Part shown: positions 33,775 to 46,149 of the stretch, piece by piece
How the letters are laid out: every line of letters starts with the position of its first letter
How positions within the stretch are numbered: the first letter of the stretch is position 1
From: Bimuria novae-zelandiae CBS 107.79
Taxonomy: Eukaryota > Ascomycota > Dothideomycetes > Pleosporales > Didymosphaeriaceae
Reading direction: 5' to 3'
Assembly (NCBI GenBank): GCA_010015655.1
Contig: ML976683.1
Location: forward strand, 715,102 to 779,101
Length of the DNA stretch: 64,000 bases
Translations under genes and position numbers: made by a program
The notes under the pieces: model-generated
The model's input: only the letters and a program-made list of their open reading frames with translations
Told to the model about the DNA's origin: nothing
Databases searched by the model: none

Positions 33775-36700
33775 CACCCCCCCAGCTTAAGTAAATTACA
33801 GAAACGAAAGCTAAAAAAGGAGTGACTCTAAGCTCTTAGTGATCTCTACGTGTGTTCCTCTAGTACCACCCCCCGAGCTCGTTTAATATAATATCTTCTG
33901 AGTCTGTTTAAGGCTCTAGTAATGCTAAAATATTGCTGAGTCCTAGCTGGCGTACAAAGCTGGCGTGCTTTTGGCGTGGAAAGATCTTTGTGAGGCCGTT
34001 AGCTGGCATTTCTACGGTAGGCTTCCATTTAATCTGCAATCTGCCTTCTAATACTTCCTAACGTATCTAGTGGTGGTGCACGTCTACGTGCTTAAGCTTT
34101 ATCTAAAGCTTATCAACTATCTTAGTTATAATTAAGACAGTTTGCTAGTTATCGCACTAGAGCGATAGTATAAACTCTAGGTCGAAATAAATTGCCTAAA
34201 AGAAGCGTTGCCACCACTCTATCTCTCCTCCTACTAGTAATAGAGATAGTAGCTTAGCCTTAGTAGTTAATTTCGTAACTAATCGCTAAATTGTCGCTTT
34301 CTAATTAATAGGTAGGCCGTAGAGCTTGAAAAGATAGCCTTAGGAACTTCGACGAGTGTGTGGCTTATTTGCAAAGGCCGCATCTAATACGCTATAGAAC
34401 AACAGTTCTAGTTCTTGCTAAGCCAATTCTAGTGTTAAGATACTTGTAATTCCGCCTTATATATCTACTAATGCACGAATAGCAAGGTTCTTTATACTAA
34501 TTAGGTATCGCCAAACATACTGCGCTGCGTGCATATACTTCTATCTTAGATTCTAAAGATAACGTGCTAGTATTAAGTGTGCTCGCGCGACGTCTAGGCG
34601 TGTTAAGGTTAAGATATATGCTAGTAAGCTAACTAATTACTAATATCTATGTATTCGTGCTGCGCTTAGTTCCTCTATTAAAGGCGTAAGGTTGTTTTCC
34701 ATTAATAGTACGTCTAAATATTGTCTATTAAGCTTAAGGTCAAACTTTATTACAATCTTATTAATAAATAAGTCTTAGATTAAGTAGATAGATCTTGTGA
34801 GCTCTTCTCGAATAACTCGAATTCCTAGGAACTACTTAAGCTCTCCTAGCTCGCGAATGTTATATGTGTTAAGTAGCTATTGCTTGAACGCTTAGTAGGC
34901 GCTTATATTAAGTAGATATACGAGGACAACAATATTATTAACATAAAAGAACATAATTAACTGCTTATTCGTGAATAAACATGGAACTCCTGGTACTAGC
35001 CTTAAGCCGAGCTTCTTTAAGGTTAATAATAGCTCTTAGTACCAAAGCAGCGGTGCTTCCTTAAGGCCATAGAGTGCTTATTGCAACTTAAGAAGCTTAC
35101 TAAATATGTCTATAAATCCTTCTAGGGTATAGTAGTACATCTTTCGCGGTAGTCGAGCGTTAAGAAAGGTATTTAATGTGTTAAACTAAAATATTAGTAA
35201 GCTAAAGGCTGCTGCTAAAGCAATAAGTGCTTAAAACACTTTTATAGCAAGTGTTATAGCATACGTGTCTCCCTACGTGTCTTATAGGTCTCCTCGTACG
35301 CAGAGTCGTGCCTTAAACTTGTATAGATATCTGTCTTTATTAAACTTGTACGTAAAGACCTATATTAGGGGTAGTATCTTAGTATTTGCTATAGCTAATG
35401 TTGCCTTAGTGCGCTTAAAATAGTGCTTTTTCTAGTAGCTCTTAAACTCTACTCAAACTGCCTAGGTAAACTCTACGCTAAATAGATAATTCTTAAAGTC
35501 TTTCTAGCGCTTAGGCGGTGGTGGTAGCTAATTGCGATAAAGCCTTATCTTTAGTAGTTCTCTAGCTAGCTTTACTAGGGCTGTCGGATTTATTGCGACT
35601 ATAAAAGCTATATAGTATATAGCAAAGGCCTAATTTAGTGGCTTCCTTGCTCATTTGCCTGCTACAATATTGCTGCTGCTTCTAACCTCGGGATCAGCTA
35701 TTCTGGGTGCGTTGTTTCTCTGCCGATCTGGAACATATTCGTCTGAACTTGCCCATCCTTTTGGTAGAGTTGAAGGTGCCTGGTGGCCTAATAGGATCGG
35801 CATAAGTGGCCCTTGTGCTTAACTAGTAACATTCTCCTGCTGCGGTGCTCTGACATGTATTGTTGGGCCATCTTCTTCTTAATTAGACTGCATGTCTTGG
35901 AGCAGTTGCTCTTGCAACTGTTGCTTAGTGTTCTGCTCTTCTATAGTTTGCTGGTCATCCTGCGCATCCTGCGCATCTGTGTTGAAGATATCCTCGCCTT
36001 CCTCCTGCTAAGGCGGCGCTATGTTGCCACGAATTGATGGCTCGGCGTCGGTAGATAGGCCATATAAGGCTCATCCTCCTTGCGATTAGGTATGGTGTAA
36101 AGCCGTGACTGCATCGGCTCAATTAGATCAGTTAAAGTGGCCTGTGTGTCTTGGGAGTGAGGTATATCTAAAACCTCAATTTCTTCCTGTGTTATAGCCT
36201 CCCTCTTTAAGTTATCACCAAAACGACTTTCGCGCTTAAAAATCACGTCTTGTACACGAATTACCTGGTCCTTTTTAGGTAGCCAAATGCGAAAAATGTT
36301 AGTAGAGTTATATCTAACCAGATATCTAATAAAGGTGCGAGATTTAAGCTTATCAGCCTTCTTTAACTTTTTATTAAGAATATAAGCTTTGCATCTAATT
36401 GGAGCAAAATAAGCAACTAAAGGCTGCTTGCCGTGAACAAGCTTATAGGGCGTTTTCTAATAAATAGCTTTTGTTAGTGTGACATTGGCGATTTAAGCGG
36501 TAGTAATAGCTAGTTTATTTAATAGTGACTTTAGTAGTCCTGCTTAAATTCGAAGCGCTCTTACTTTTATAATAATAATATGTCCTGCTTTTTCTACTGC
36601 GCTAAGCTACTTAGCAGTATCTAGAGCTTATAACTTAATCTTAAAGCCTGCTTGCTTCGCAATATTATAGAGCTTAAGGCTATAGCCCCGCTTACTATTA

Positions 36701-37942
36701 ATCTTAAGTATAACTATAATGTACCTATACTAACGCTAGATCTTGTTAATTAATACTTTTAGCGCTGGCACTACTAAGTGCAGTGTCTTATCTATAAGTG
36801 TAATTACTTTATGCCACTTTAAGTACTCGCACATAGCGTGTAGCAAGTATTAGTCTCTGTTATAGCAGGTCTCCCCTGTAGGGATAAGCTACACAAGATC
36901 GATTACAATGCGATAAAATAGTCTCGTAGCCTATTCTTTAGGTTAGCGTCTGCTTACTTAAGCTGCCAATTTCGCTTTAATGCATGTGTCGCATTCTCGT
37001 AATTAAGGTGCTCGGGTATCTAGATCCAGAGCTATCCCTTTCACGTTCTTATTTACATAATTAATTACTTCCTTGCTTGCATGGGCAAATAACTTATAAG
37101 CTTTAATGTGGGATGCTGTAATTAGGCGTCGATCCTCTCTCGAGGCCTTGTATGCTCGCCGAAGCGCTGTAGTAAAACTACTTAGCGTCGGTCGGTCGTT
37201 GTCCTCGGCATTAATAATCCAGTAGCCGTCCTTATGTTGTAGCAAGCAAATAACGTTTAACGGATAATACTAGTATATCACATCTCGTCCTGAGTCGAAC
37301 TGCACACCTATTACTTAGCATCTTAAGAGGCTTACAACGTTCGTGAAGAAACCTTCTACAAGAGCAATATTTATAAGTTAGATCTAACTTATACTATAAG
37401 GCAAGTTTACATTAAAAGTAACTTTTCCCTAGGCTTATATAGGTACTATTAATCCTCCTGTAAAGAGAATATCCTCTAGTTCTGCCTTACGCGTCTCTGT
37501 CTATTCGAAACGGGTTAAGTTATAGATATAAATGTTAGAACTAGGGTCTAGAATCTATTAGTTAATAATTATAGGTAGCGCTTTCTACTACACCTGTTGT
37601 GGCTATATAATAGAGAATGAGCTATAAGCAGCAACCCTCTAATTATAACTTATTAACGTCTTTTTATTATTAAGCTTTATTAGCTTATCTGCCTTTTTTA
37701 TGCTTATCCTATCTCTTATAAGGATATTACTAATTTTCTTAACTTGCTCTAGGTCCTTTAAGGCCTCTATAACCTTGGCTTGCGTGGCCTGTACTGGTCG
37801 GAAGTTCTTTAGTCTCTTCGGATAGTCTAGGACTAGGTACTAGCAGTCCTTGTACCAGTGTTAGCTTTTACAGATACACTCTGGTTTTCCCTTTGGCGAT
37901 CGTTCTTTCTATTCTTGGCTTTATTGTGCTAAAACGCCTAGT

Positions 37943-38118
37943 TGTCAGATAAAAAGCATATCAAGTTCGGAGGATCAGGGGTAGCCCGAAAAAGGCCAGG
38001 GATTAACCGAGAACACACAGAACCTGCCGAGGGAACCCCGTAGACAGGAAAAACAACCCAATACATTAATTCAACCCCCCAAATCATCAGGACATCTATT
38101 AAGACGTAACATCTAATA
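37943..38118 (+). repeat. 5' LTR of C1
   Basis: 176 bp, starts TGTCAGATAAAAAGC and ends ATCTAATA (RIP-altered from ATCTAACA). Confidence 0.95.
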
Positions 38119-38131
38119 ATTAAGAGTCTCA
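38119..38131 (+). promoter_or_regulatory. Primer-binding site of C1
   Basis: ATTAAGAGTCTCA directly follows the 5' LTR. The complement TGAGACTCTTAAT reads like the anticodon stem-loop of tRNA-Lys(CUU) (anticodon CTT in ACTCTTAAT). It suggests priming by an internal tRNA fragment. The same site follows the LTR of C4. Confidence 0.5.
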
Positions 38132-38379
38132 CTGCCTTAACAAGAGCGAAAATGGCAACCTAAAACCTAAATTAAACTAACGGAACAATTATTCTTCGCG
38201 ATAACACTAAATACTATAGCTAGCTTAACTAACTACAAGCCCGCTGCGTCGCATACAATACATAGGCGCAAGTCGACCCCGATTTAGTAATTACCCCACT
38301 TACAGAGCCATTTAAGCCCGAGCTACCTAAGATAGCAGACTATACGCTAGCCGCAACCCTTCCAGACGGCGTCTTACTA

Positions 38380-41300
38380 TTAAGACTATCCAAACTTTCG
38401 TCCGCTGGACTAAAGAGCTACAAAGAGGATTTAGACCTCTATAAACTCCAGATGGAGAAATACAAAATACAGTACACAAAGTACAAGACCGAAGTCGCAA
38501 GTTTATAGCAGATTGTAGTATTTATCTAGTTATTAGTAGCACCGCATCTACAACGCACTTGCTGTCTCCCAGATACTACTATTAAAGAATAAATTATAAA
38601 GCTAAAAGCAAAAGTAAGAGTTACCTCTAAGTTTAAACAAGAGCAAGCGCGATAGCGATACCATAGCTTGTTAAAGCCTCTACGCATAGTAAATAACTAG
38701 GACACATAGCTTACTAAATATAATTATGCTGTAACAGAGGCTAAGACACTAAACGTGTCCGATACCATATAATTCAATCCTATGGCTATAGACTTTATGT
38801 CAGCAGTAAACAAGATAGCTCTAGTATAGGCTATAACCTTCTAATTAAATGGAAAGGACCTACCCGGCATGGACCGAAAGGACATAATAGGACGTTTCTA
38901 AGAATATATAATGCTAAATTATTTAATAACGCGAAATAGAAGCCAAAAGGCAGCATTCGCAACGGAAGACTTATCTTATCTTACTAAAAGTAGCTAAGCT
39001 GCCTAGAGCATGCAAGGGGATCCCTAACATGTAGAAACGGGAAACTCTTAGGGTACAAAACAGGGTAGACCCTAACATTAACGTATAGCTATAAAGGATA
39101 ATAATCGTGCACCTTTAAGCTCTTTAAACCCTTAACGAGGTAGTAGTAACTCCGCTAAAGCGGACGCTAATCGTGGTAAACCTGCTAGAGTAGGCACTAA
39201 TAAAACCGCTAAGTGCCTAGCCTATAATATAAGACACCCTATTAAGGAATGCTTCTATCTCTACCCGGACAAAGCACTAGAATAGTAGGAGCCAAACCTA
39301 AGAATAGCTAAATACGTTGCTCTAAAACAAGAGCACGATGCCGATTTTTAAAGTCTACTAAGAGCTTAAAGTAGACCTAGAACTAAGACTCTATCCTTCA
39401 AGAATTCCTATACCCTAACTCCAGAAATTACTAATTAGTAACTAAATAGAAGATAGATTTTAAAGGTGCAAGCCGCCTATTCTGCGACCTTTACTATAGA
39501 CTAATTTAACTATCCTCTTTGGCGTTCTTTTATCCTTGACTCGGGCTCGACGTGCCACATCACGAACGACCCTAACCAGATTTAGAACTATTAGCCACCT
39601 ACACAAGGCGACTTTATATAGGCAGGCGACACTTAAATCTGGGTAAAGAAATACGGAACTGTTATCTTAAACCTAAAACACAAATAAGGAGCTAAAAGAC
39701 TAGTACTACATAACATAGCAATATGCCCAGACATACTATGTAACCTAGTCTCCTTCCAAGTGCTAAGGTAGAAGGGATTCTAGTAAGATACCTAATTAGA
39801 GCCCACTGCCCTAAAGCGACTAAATAGAACAACTATTAAAGAGCTTACTAAAATTTATAGATAATAGGTATTAGAACACTAACCCGTGCACTATGCAGCG
39901 CACTATACGTATTCCTATAATTCTTAAATGTAATAACAACCTTAAAGAGCATTAGCCCTCCTATAGCACAAAAGGCTCGGTTATCTAGGACCCGCCGCAA
40001 TTAAGCACCTAGTGCAGCGAGCTAAGGGGGTGCGCGTTAAAGGAATCACAATAGTAGAGTGTAACTTATATAGAAAAGCAAAGATGCGAAGGCAGATAAG
40101 CCGCGCACCTAGGATTAATAAGCAAGAACCCGCAGAAAGGCTTTCCATTAATTTCTACACCTACAAATCACCATCGTTTAATAAAGAGAAGAGCCAGATG
40201 CTCGTTACGGATAGATATTCCGGTCTCTAATAGGACTTCTACTTCACGGATAACTAAACAGTAAGGTTAATTATTAAGACATTAATAATCTTCTTCGGAT
40301 TTCTTAAGAACTAATATGACATCACTCTAAAAGTTATTAAAACGGACAATAAGATCACCACAGTTAAACCTGAAGTCGAGCGGTGGCTAAAAAGCCTAGG
40401 CATGATTATTAAGCCTTTAGCACTAGACACGTAAGCTCAAAACAGCGGCGCTAAACACTTAGGGGGCGTGAATAAAGAAAAATCTCGCGTAATGCGTCTG
40501 GACGCAAACCTTCCATAGGAACTCTAGCCTAAAATTATAAGAGCTAGAGTGTATCTATACAATTAAATGCCAAACTACACGAATAACTAGAAAACACTAT
40601 ACGAGATATTCTTTACACGAGTATCACTAGCTAATAGGATTGTTATGTCTATTAAGAAACTAAACTTAGCCTACCTAAAGGCGTACGAATGCAAAGCATT
40701 CGCTATAATAAATAATACCCACCGTAGAAAATTGAGACTACAACGACTCGACCCTAAAGCATAGATCGGATACCTTATTAGATACTAGTTATTAAACATT
40801 TACCAAATATAAATACTAACGCTAGCTAAGGTCATCAGCACGCGAGACGTCGTATTTAATAAAAATATAATCTTTGATAAGAAGATAGAGGATCTAATAG
40901 ACAACGTTATGCACAATACGCTAGCTAAGATAGCTACACATATTAAGATAATTAAGCTACCACTACTAGTGCACTAACTAGAAACCGAATTATTCTACGA
41001 AGATAATGTCGCAGAAAACGAATCACCCACAAAGGACAAAGTAGACCCACCGGGCTACTATCAAGGAAGGAAGATTAGAGATCACTACCTAACACTACTT
41101 TTAACTCTACTACCTACAGCTCTGCTAGCACAGCTAATAATAGGGGAAAATATAAACCTACCCGAGATTACTTTATCTAAGACAGTCCCCTGGGCAGCAG
41201 CTTTTATGGCAGGAACGGAAGCAGGAAGGGTTAGAAAACATAATAGGAACACGATTAATAAAGCCTAGATAAAAAGACTACTAGCGAAGGGCGTTAAGAT

Positions 41301-42970
41301 TCACTAATTATAGTTACCTCCGCCACCTACTTGTAAAACGGACCTTAACTAATATCTAATAGGAGAATTATTTCGGGAAGCGCAGCAATCGCATCTAGAT
41401 AGTTACAGAATTACTTAATCCTAGATAGAAGTACCGTACAAGATAGTAAAGGCAATAGGCTAATAAATCCTAGACTGCATGTAGGTGTATGTGTACAAGT
41501 TTAATAAATATTACTAGTTTATTAAGTGCAAAGCGCGACTAGTAGTTAAAGGAGACTAACAACGCAATATAACCTCCTAGGACACCTATGTAGTAATATT
41601 AGCTAGAAGATCCTTTCGCTTACTTATAGCAATTGCTGCTAAATATGACCTTAAACTTATACAATATAACGTTACTAACGCGTTTATACACGCATCACTA
41701 GATTAAGAAGTCTACATGCGCATGCCGCCTGGATATTAAAAACCCGGTACTGTCCTTAAAGTTTAAAAGGCACTCTACGGACTGCAAATCTCACCACTTC
41801 TTTAGTAGAAAGAGTTTACAGCTACGCTTATTAAGTTTAATTTCTAGACCGTGCCCCATGAGCTATGCTGCATAATTAAGGATAGTATTATTATCTTCTT
41901 CTACGTAGACAATATTATTATTACGCACTACTAAGACAAAGCCGGCCAAGCTTAGTAAGTTGTAGAATAACTTAAGAAGAAATACTTAATAACAGGCAGA
42001 GAAGACCTACTATAGTTTCTAGGAATTAAAGTAATTAGAGATTAATAAAACTAACTTATTTAACTCTCCTAGGCCGCATACTGTGACAAAATTAGCTAGC
42101 TGGTTAATGACCAAACAATCCGACATGACACCCCAATAGGCATAGGGGAGCTCAAGCTAAGAGAAGGGCTGGCTTCGCTTACAGAAATTAATAAATACCA
42201 ACGTAAGATCGGATTACTCCTATATGTAGCTATTAGTACCCGACCGGATATTATATTCGCAACCTTAAGGCTAGCGAGATTCTTATTAAATCCTAGTCTA
42301 GAACATTATTATGCGGCTAACCGAGCCCTACTGTACCTTAATAAAACAAAGTAGAAGACACTTTAACTTAAAGGAGGCGAATTCTTGCAAGTAGTAAGTA
42401 ATGCCTTATTTATAGATAACACTCTAGACTATAAGAGCTCGCAAGGCTACGCTATTAAGCTATTTAATAGCCTTATTACATAGCGTGCAAGCAAACAAGA
42501 CACTATTACTACGTTAACTATAAAAGCTAAGCTTCTTGCTCTGGCGCAAGTCGCAAAGGAAGCTATCTTTATATTAAGATTAATAGAGGAACTAAAAGTT
42601 AAGCTACCTAGCCCTACTATTATAATCTAATGTAACAACTAGCAAACTATTCGACTAGTAACGTAGGAGATCTCGAAGCTGCATACGAAGCTTCGACACG
42701 TTAATATACATAACTACTAGCTCCGACAGGAAGTAACCAGGGGAAGGATAAAGGTAGAATACACTAAATCTACAAAGATAATTATAGATAGCTTAACTAA
42801 AGCACTCTTAGTAAATTAGTAGCAGAACTTCCTAAAGCAACTAGGACTAGTAGAGGTAAGGGATCGAAAGGTAGCTAATAAAGCACCTTTAGAGGAGATT
42901 TAAGACTAGCTTAATAACCTCACCCTCGTCTAATAACCTTAGCCATGGCTCGAACGGCTCCAAGCTAAGG
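38380..42970 (+). pseudogene. C1 gag-pol, decayed
   Basis: Plus strand: gag (LKSYKEDLDLYKLQMEKYK, about 38410-38470). A knuckle-like block (CLAYNIRHPIKECF) is near 39215-39255. Integrase at 40012-40230 is still open (GVRVKGITIVECNLYRKAKM, MLVTDRYSGL). The RT active site at 41902-41913 reads YVDN instead of YVDD. The RT-RNase H connection is near 42190-42300, and RNase H (SLFIDNTLDYKSSQGYAIKLF-like) is at about 42395-42470. Stops are mostly TAA/TAG. Confidence 0.85.
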
Positions 42971-42975
42971 GGGTG

Positions 42976-43151
42976 TGTTAGATAAAAAGCATATTAAGTT
43001 CGGAGGATTAGGGGTAGCCCGAAAAAGGCCGGGGATTAACCAAGAACACACAGAACCTGCCGAGGGAACCCCGTAGACAGGAAGAACAACCCAATACATT
43101 AATTCAACCCCCCGAATCATCAGGACATCCATTAAGACGTGACATCTAACA
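42976..43151 (+). repeat. 3' LTR of C1
   Basis: 176 bp, TGTTAGATAAAAAGC...GACATCTAACA. It differs from the 5' LTR by a handful of transitions. Confidence 0.95.
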
Positions 43152-44094
43152 CTAGTGTAGCAAACGTTCCGGGTAAAGCCGTAGTAAGTCCGATTTATTA
43201 ATAATACATCCTAAATTAGGCAACATAGTCCGCTAGAGATTAAATCTCATCCGTTTTCCTAATAGTTTCTTTTAAAATAAGATCGTGGTGTGATGCAGCG
43301 GCCCACTTAGGAGTAATTATTTTAATAACTGCTAGAAAATCGTCTTAGGCTTAATAGCCTATTATCTTAGAAAGGTTTGCCTCCCTGCATTAATTTATAA
43401 TGTAAATCCAGTCATTAAGCTATTATTTAAGGTTGTAGCTTTAAGGCTTCTCCTATAGAGCGCGGTATTTAGTTACTAGCTCTCTGCTACGTGCAGCTAT
43501 GGTTAGTGCAAGCTACTACTTAAGCGTAATTAATTAATTATAGACGTTGTCTTTTCTATTAATTAGGTAGAGGTGGCGAGTTACGATAGTGCGACTAATT
43601 TCTATAAGAAGTTCGCCTTCTCTTCGCTTTAGGTTTGTATATTCCGTTCTTTCGTATCTCTAGTCCTAAAGGAGATTACTATACATTGCCTGCTAGCCTA
43701 TATCTAGCTAGCTAATTGCGGTTGCTCTAGCCTTAATGGCGCTAGGTAATAGTTTCGTGGGCTTAGTGAGCTTTAGTAGCTCATCCTTTGGCTTTAAGAT
43801 ATCGCAGTATTTTTAGATACTGTCTACGACAGCCTTCTCTCGTCGTAGCTAGAACTAGGACTCCTAATCTACTAGTCTATCTAGTATAACAGTCACGCGT
43901 GTGACTCCTAAGTCGCTAAGCAACATCGTAATTAATAGCGACACCACTTTATAGCTATCATCTATATTAGGTCTTCGACGCCAATGCTACGGCGATCGAT
44001 AATAGGTCTCTAATACCGACGTTACGGCTATCGACAATAAGGTCTATATAAAGAATAATAAATAAACTTAGTAATTATTAATTACAAGTGTAAT

Positions 44095-44107
44095 CTAGGC
44101 TTATAAC
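44095..44107 (-). promoter_or_regulatory. Primer-binding site of C2
   Basis: GTTATAAGCCTAG on the minus strand directly after the 5' LTR. It is identical to the site of element A. It fits the initiator tRNA-Met anticodon arm after correcting one G-to-A change. Confidence 0.6.
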
Positions 44108-44261
44108 TGTGTGCGTACCACAGCAGGAGGCGAACTGGGTTAATTGCTATCTAGTAAAGTCAGAGTGGTTATATACATAAAGTGGAGTATCTAGAAGATT
44201 CTAGATCAGCAGGGTCACATGACTGTGTGACGACATAGTCGAGTTATGATGTTGGCTAACA
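44108..44261 (-). repeat. 5' LTR of C2
   Basis: 154 bp, colinear with 33621-33774 and directly followed by the target duplication AAGGT. Confidence 0.95.
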
Positions 44262-44266
44262 AAGGT

Positions 44267-44950
44267 TATTTAGAAAGTATTGCTTAAAATTATGTAGAAA
44301 GTTAAGCCATAACTCTTTAGACTTATTTCTAATAAATCTTTATATTAATAGTAAAATCTCCTCGTTAGCGTTAAGCGTTATAAGAATAAGGAGCACTAGG
44401 TTCTTATTTAACTTTATATAGGCACTATTAACATAGATAAACTATTAAAAGTGCTAAAATACATAAATATAAGCTCTTAGTACCACGTAGCACTACTTAA
44501 AGGTTCTATTATTACTTATTAAGATAGCAGTGTGCGCTCTCGTAGCATAATTTCCGTTATTATCTAGATCTATATCTATATCAAGCCTGTTATCCGTAAT
44601 TATCTCAAGAAACAAAAGGATGTGCTAGAAGGACTTTATCTTATCTATAAAGGCACTCCTTTAGATCTCCTTCTTTACGCACCACGCTTGTAGGTACAAT
44701 ATCTAATTTACGTACTAAAGTCTTTTAGCAGCCTAAATCTAGCGTAGCCTTATTTAAAAGTTACTTTTAAATATATCCCCGTGTTAGTAGGCAATAAGCT
44801 TTGCAGATCTTAATACTTTTTAATTTTAATAGGAGTTAAGATTATAAGTGTAAGAAATTAATTTCTAAAGCTTAAATTAATTAAATTAATTTATATAAGT
44901 AATTTAGAGGAAGAATTTATATCTAGTTTTCTTACTTAATTAGTAAATAG
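44267..44950 (-). pseudogene. MULE transposase, N-terminal/catalytic part, decayed
   Basis: The minus strand reads FTDNGNYATRAHTAILISNN..., LNKNLVLLILITLNANEEILLLI, then RFIRNKSKELWLNFLHNFKQYF. This fits the core of MULE-type transposases (the YNKxLLVAxALDANNxILPLA...W..FL..L pattern). Stops throughout. It is broken at 44266 by Copia C2 and continues at 33620. Confidence 0.65.
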
Positions 44951-45312
44951 CGTAGAATCTTGTCTAATTACTAGAAGTTACTTTAAATAAAAGCCTCTAA
45001 GTTACTATAATATAAAGAACTAACTTTTTAGCTTTATTAATTAATGCAAATATCTATCTAATAAATAGAGTATTAGGAATATTTTAGGAGGATACTATTA
45101 TAAGTAATTAGTATTATTTTTTATATTAAGCTTATATTAGAACGCGTTAACTTTTTAATCGCGTGCGACGCGTAATAAGCTATTCTAGATTTAGCAGGTA
45201 GCTAATTTTAACGCGAATAACAGGAAGCCCTGCTACCTAACACTAAAATAGATAGTATTCTGGTGTAGACTCTCTTTCCTATACCCTAGAGGTGTCTACA
45301 GAGGCGCGAAGT

Positions 45313-45920
45313 CTACTAATAGAATAGTGGTATATAGGATAGAACTGGTGGTATTTGAGATAGAAATAGTGGCATGTGGGATATTTGACGAGCTGACGTC
45401 ACGTGTGTGGTAGTGTATTCGAAACAGTGGTAGATGAGAAATTATTACGCCAAGTAGTGGCATGTATGAAATTTGCCGCCTGCTGAATACTGGCACTGTT
45501 AAATTACGGCTAGGCCTCTTCTATACAGTAAGGATGTAGGTCTGTGCTTGGCAGTCCTGCTCGATGAAGCATCGATGACTGCCGCAACGCAGTCACCTCA
45601 TCAAACTTAGTATTCTTCTCGGGATACAAGATTTGTGTGACACTCTACAGGGTGACAAGTTTTTAGACAGAAACATCATACTTTGAGAGACGCCGAGGCA
45701 GGCCGAGGTATGGGTGTCAAGCATATGAGTAGTGAGATGCGGTATTGTAAAGTCGACAGGGAAGTCACGCTCAAGAAATCAAGGATATAAGAACCTAAAT
45801 AGCCTAAGTATGCATTCCGAGAGTATCTAAGCGGTGCGATGGTTGTTGGTGTTTTTGTGGTAGAAAATGCTGCTGGTGTTCCGCCACGGCGGTTGTTCCG
45901 TTACGATTGGATACACGTTA
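45313..45920 (-). repeat. Right inverted repeat of the MULE
   Basis: About 600 bp. Its inner part (45313-45480) pairs with 31628-31800, and its outer part (45481-45920) pairs with 22117-22565. It is less decayed than the interior, especially 45500-45920. It ends at the TA (45919-45920) also used by element F. Confidence 0.8.
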
Positions 45921-46149
45921 TCGGTGGTTTCGTAAATTCCCGCTCACCATGTGACCTGGGCGCTTGTTAGGTAATCGCTTCCTGCGCGTCATTTGACCCC
46001 ACCTATTTTTCTATACAATTAGATACCGTACATAAATTTATCCCCTAAACAATATCCTGCTATTATCCTTAAGGGTTATCGTGATGCTAGCTAAAAGTTA
46101 TAAACGTGAGTACTTAGGTGTTTAAGGGGGGCAAGAATCTATCCTAAGT

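Larger units (their letters stand above)
37943..43151 (+). mobile_element. Copia retrotransposon C1, inserted in C2
   Basis: 5209 bp with 176-bp LTRs (37943-38118, 42976-43151) and the target duplication CTAGT (37938-37942, 43152-43156). A polypurine tract GCTAAGGGGGTG precedes the 3' LTR. Gag, integrase, RT and RNase H follow in Copia order on the plus strand. It is the innermost and therefore youngest insertion of the MULE-C2-C1 nest, yet it too is decayed. Confidence 0.95.
33775..44107 (-). pseudogene. C2 gag-pol, decayed
   Basis: Minus-strand Copia polyprotein. Gag lies upstream of C1 (43157-44090). A gag zinc knuckle (KPECICKSQHWYKDCQY) is at about 37890-37840. A GAG-pre-integrase block (HASKEVINYVNKNVKGIALD) is at about 37095-37025. 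The integrase-RT linker (MIFKRESRFGDNLKREAITQEEIEVLD in parts) is at 36246-36170, where the usual VIFDE is altered. The RT active site at 34945-34934 reads YVNN instead of YVDD. Stops throughout. Copia C1 interrupts the gag/protease part. Confidence 0.8.
33621..44261 (-). mobile_element. Copia retrotransposon C2, inserted in the MULE, host to C1
   Basis: Two 154-bp LTRs (33621-33774 and 44108-44261) are flanked by the target duplication AAGGT (33616-33620, 44262-44266). On the minus strand the LTR runs TGTTAGC...GCACACA. The polypurine tract GGGGGGGTG ends at 33775 and the primer site lies at 44107-44095. Without C1 it is about 5.4 kb, normal for Copia. The LTRs are nearly identical, with few transitions, while the interior is heavily decayed. 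Confidence 0.95.
31628..45920 (-). mobile_element. MULE (Mutator-like) transposon with long inverted repeats, host to C2
   Basis: The terminal regions are inverted repeats: 31628-31800 matches the reverse complement of 45313-45480. The right repeat continues outward to 45920, matching 22117-22565 reversed. The full repeat is thus about 600 bp, with the left copy split. Between them lies a minus-strand MULE transposase interrupted by Copia C2 (33621-44261, target duplication AAGGT). No convincing 8-10-bp target duplication of the MULE itself was found. Confidence 0.75.

Noticed and set aside
22117..45920. CRISPR array or prokaryotic-style defence system
   Set aside because: The sequence is eukaryotic with introns, LTR elements and RIP. 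No regularly spaced short repeats with unique spacers were seen.
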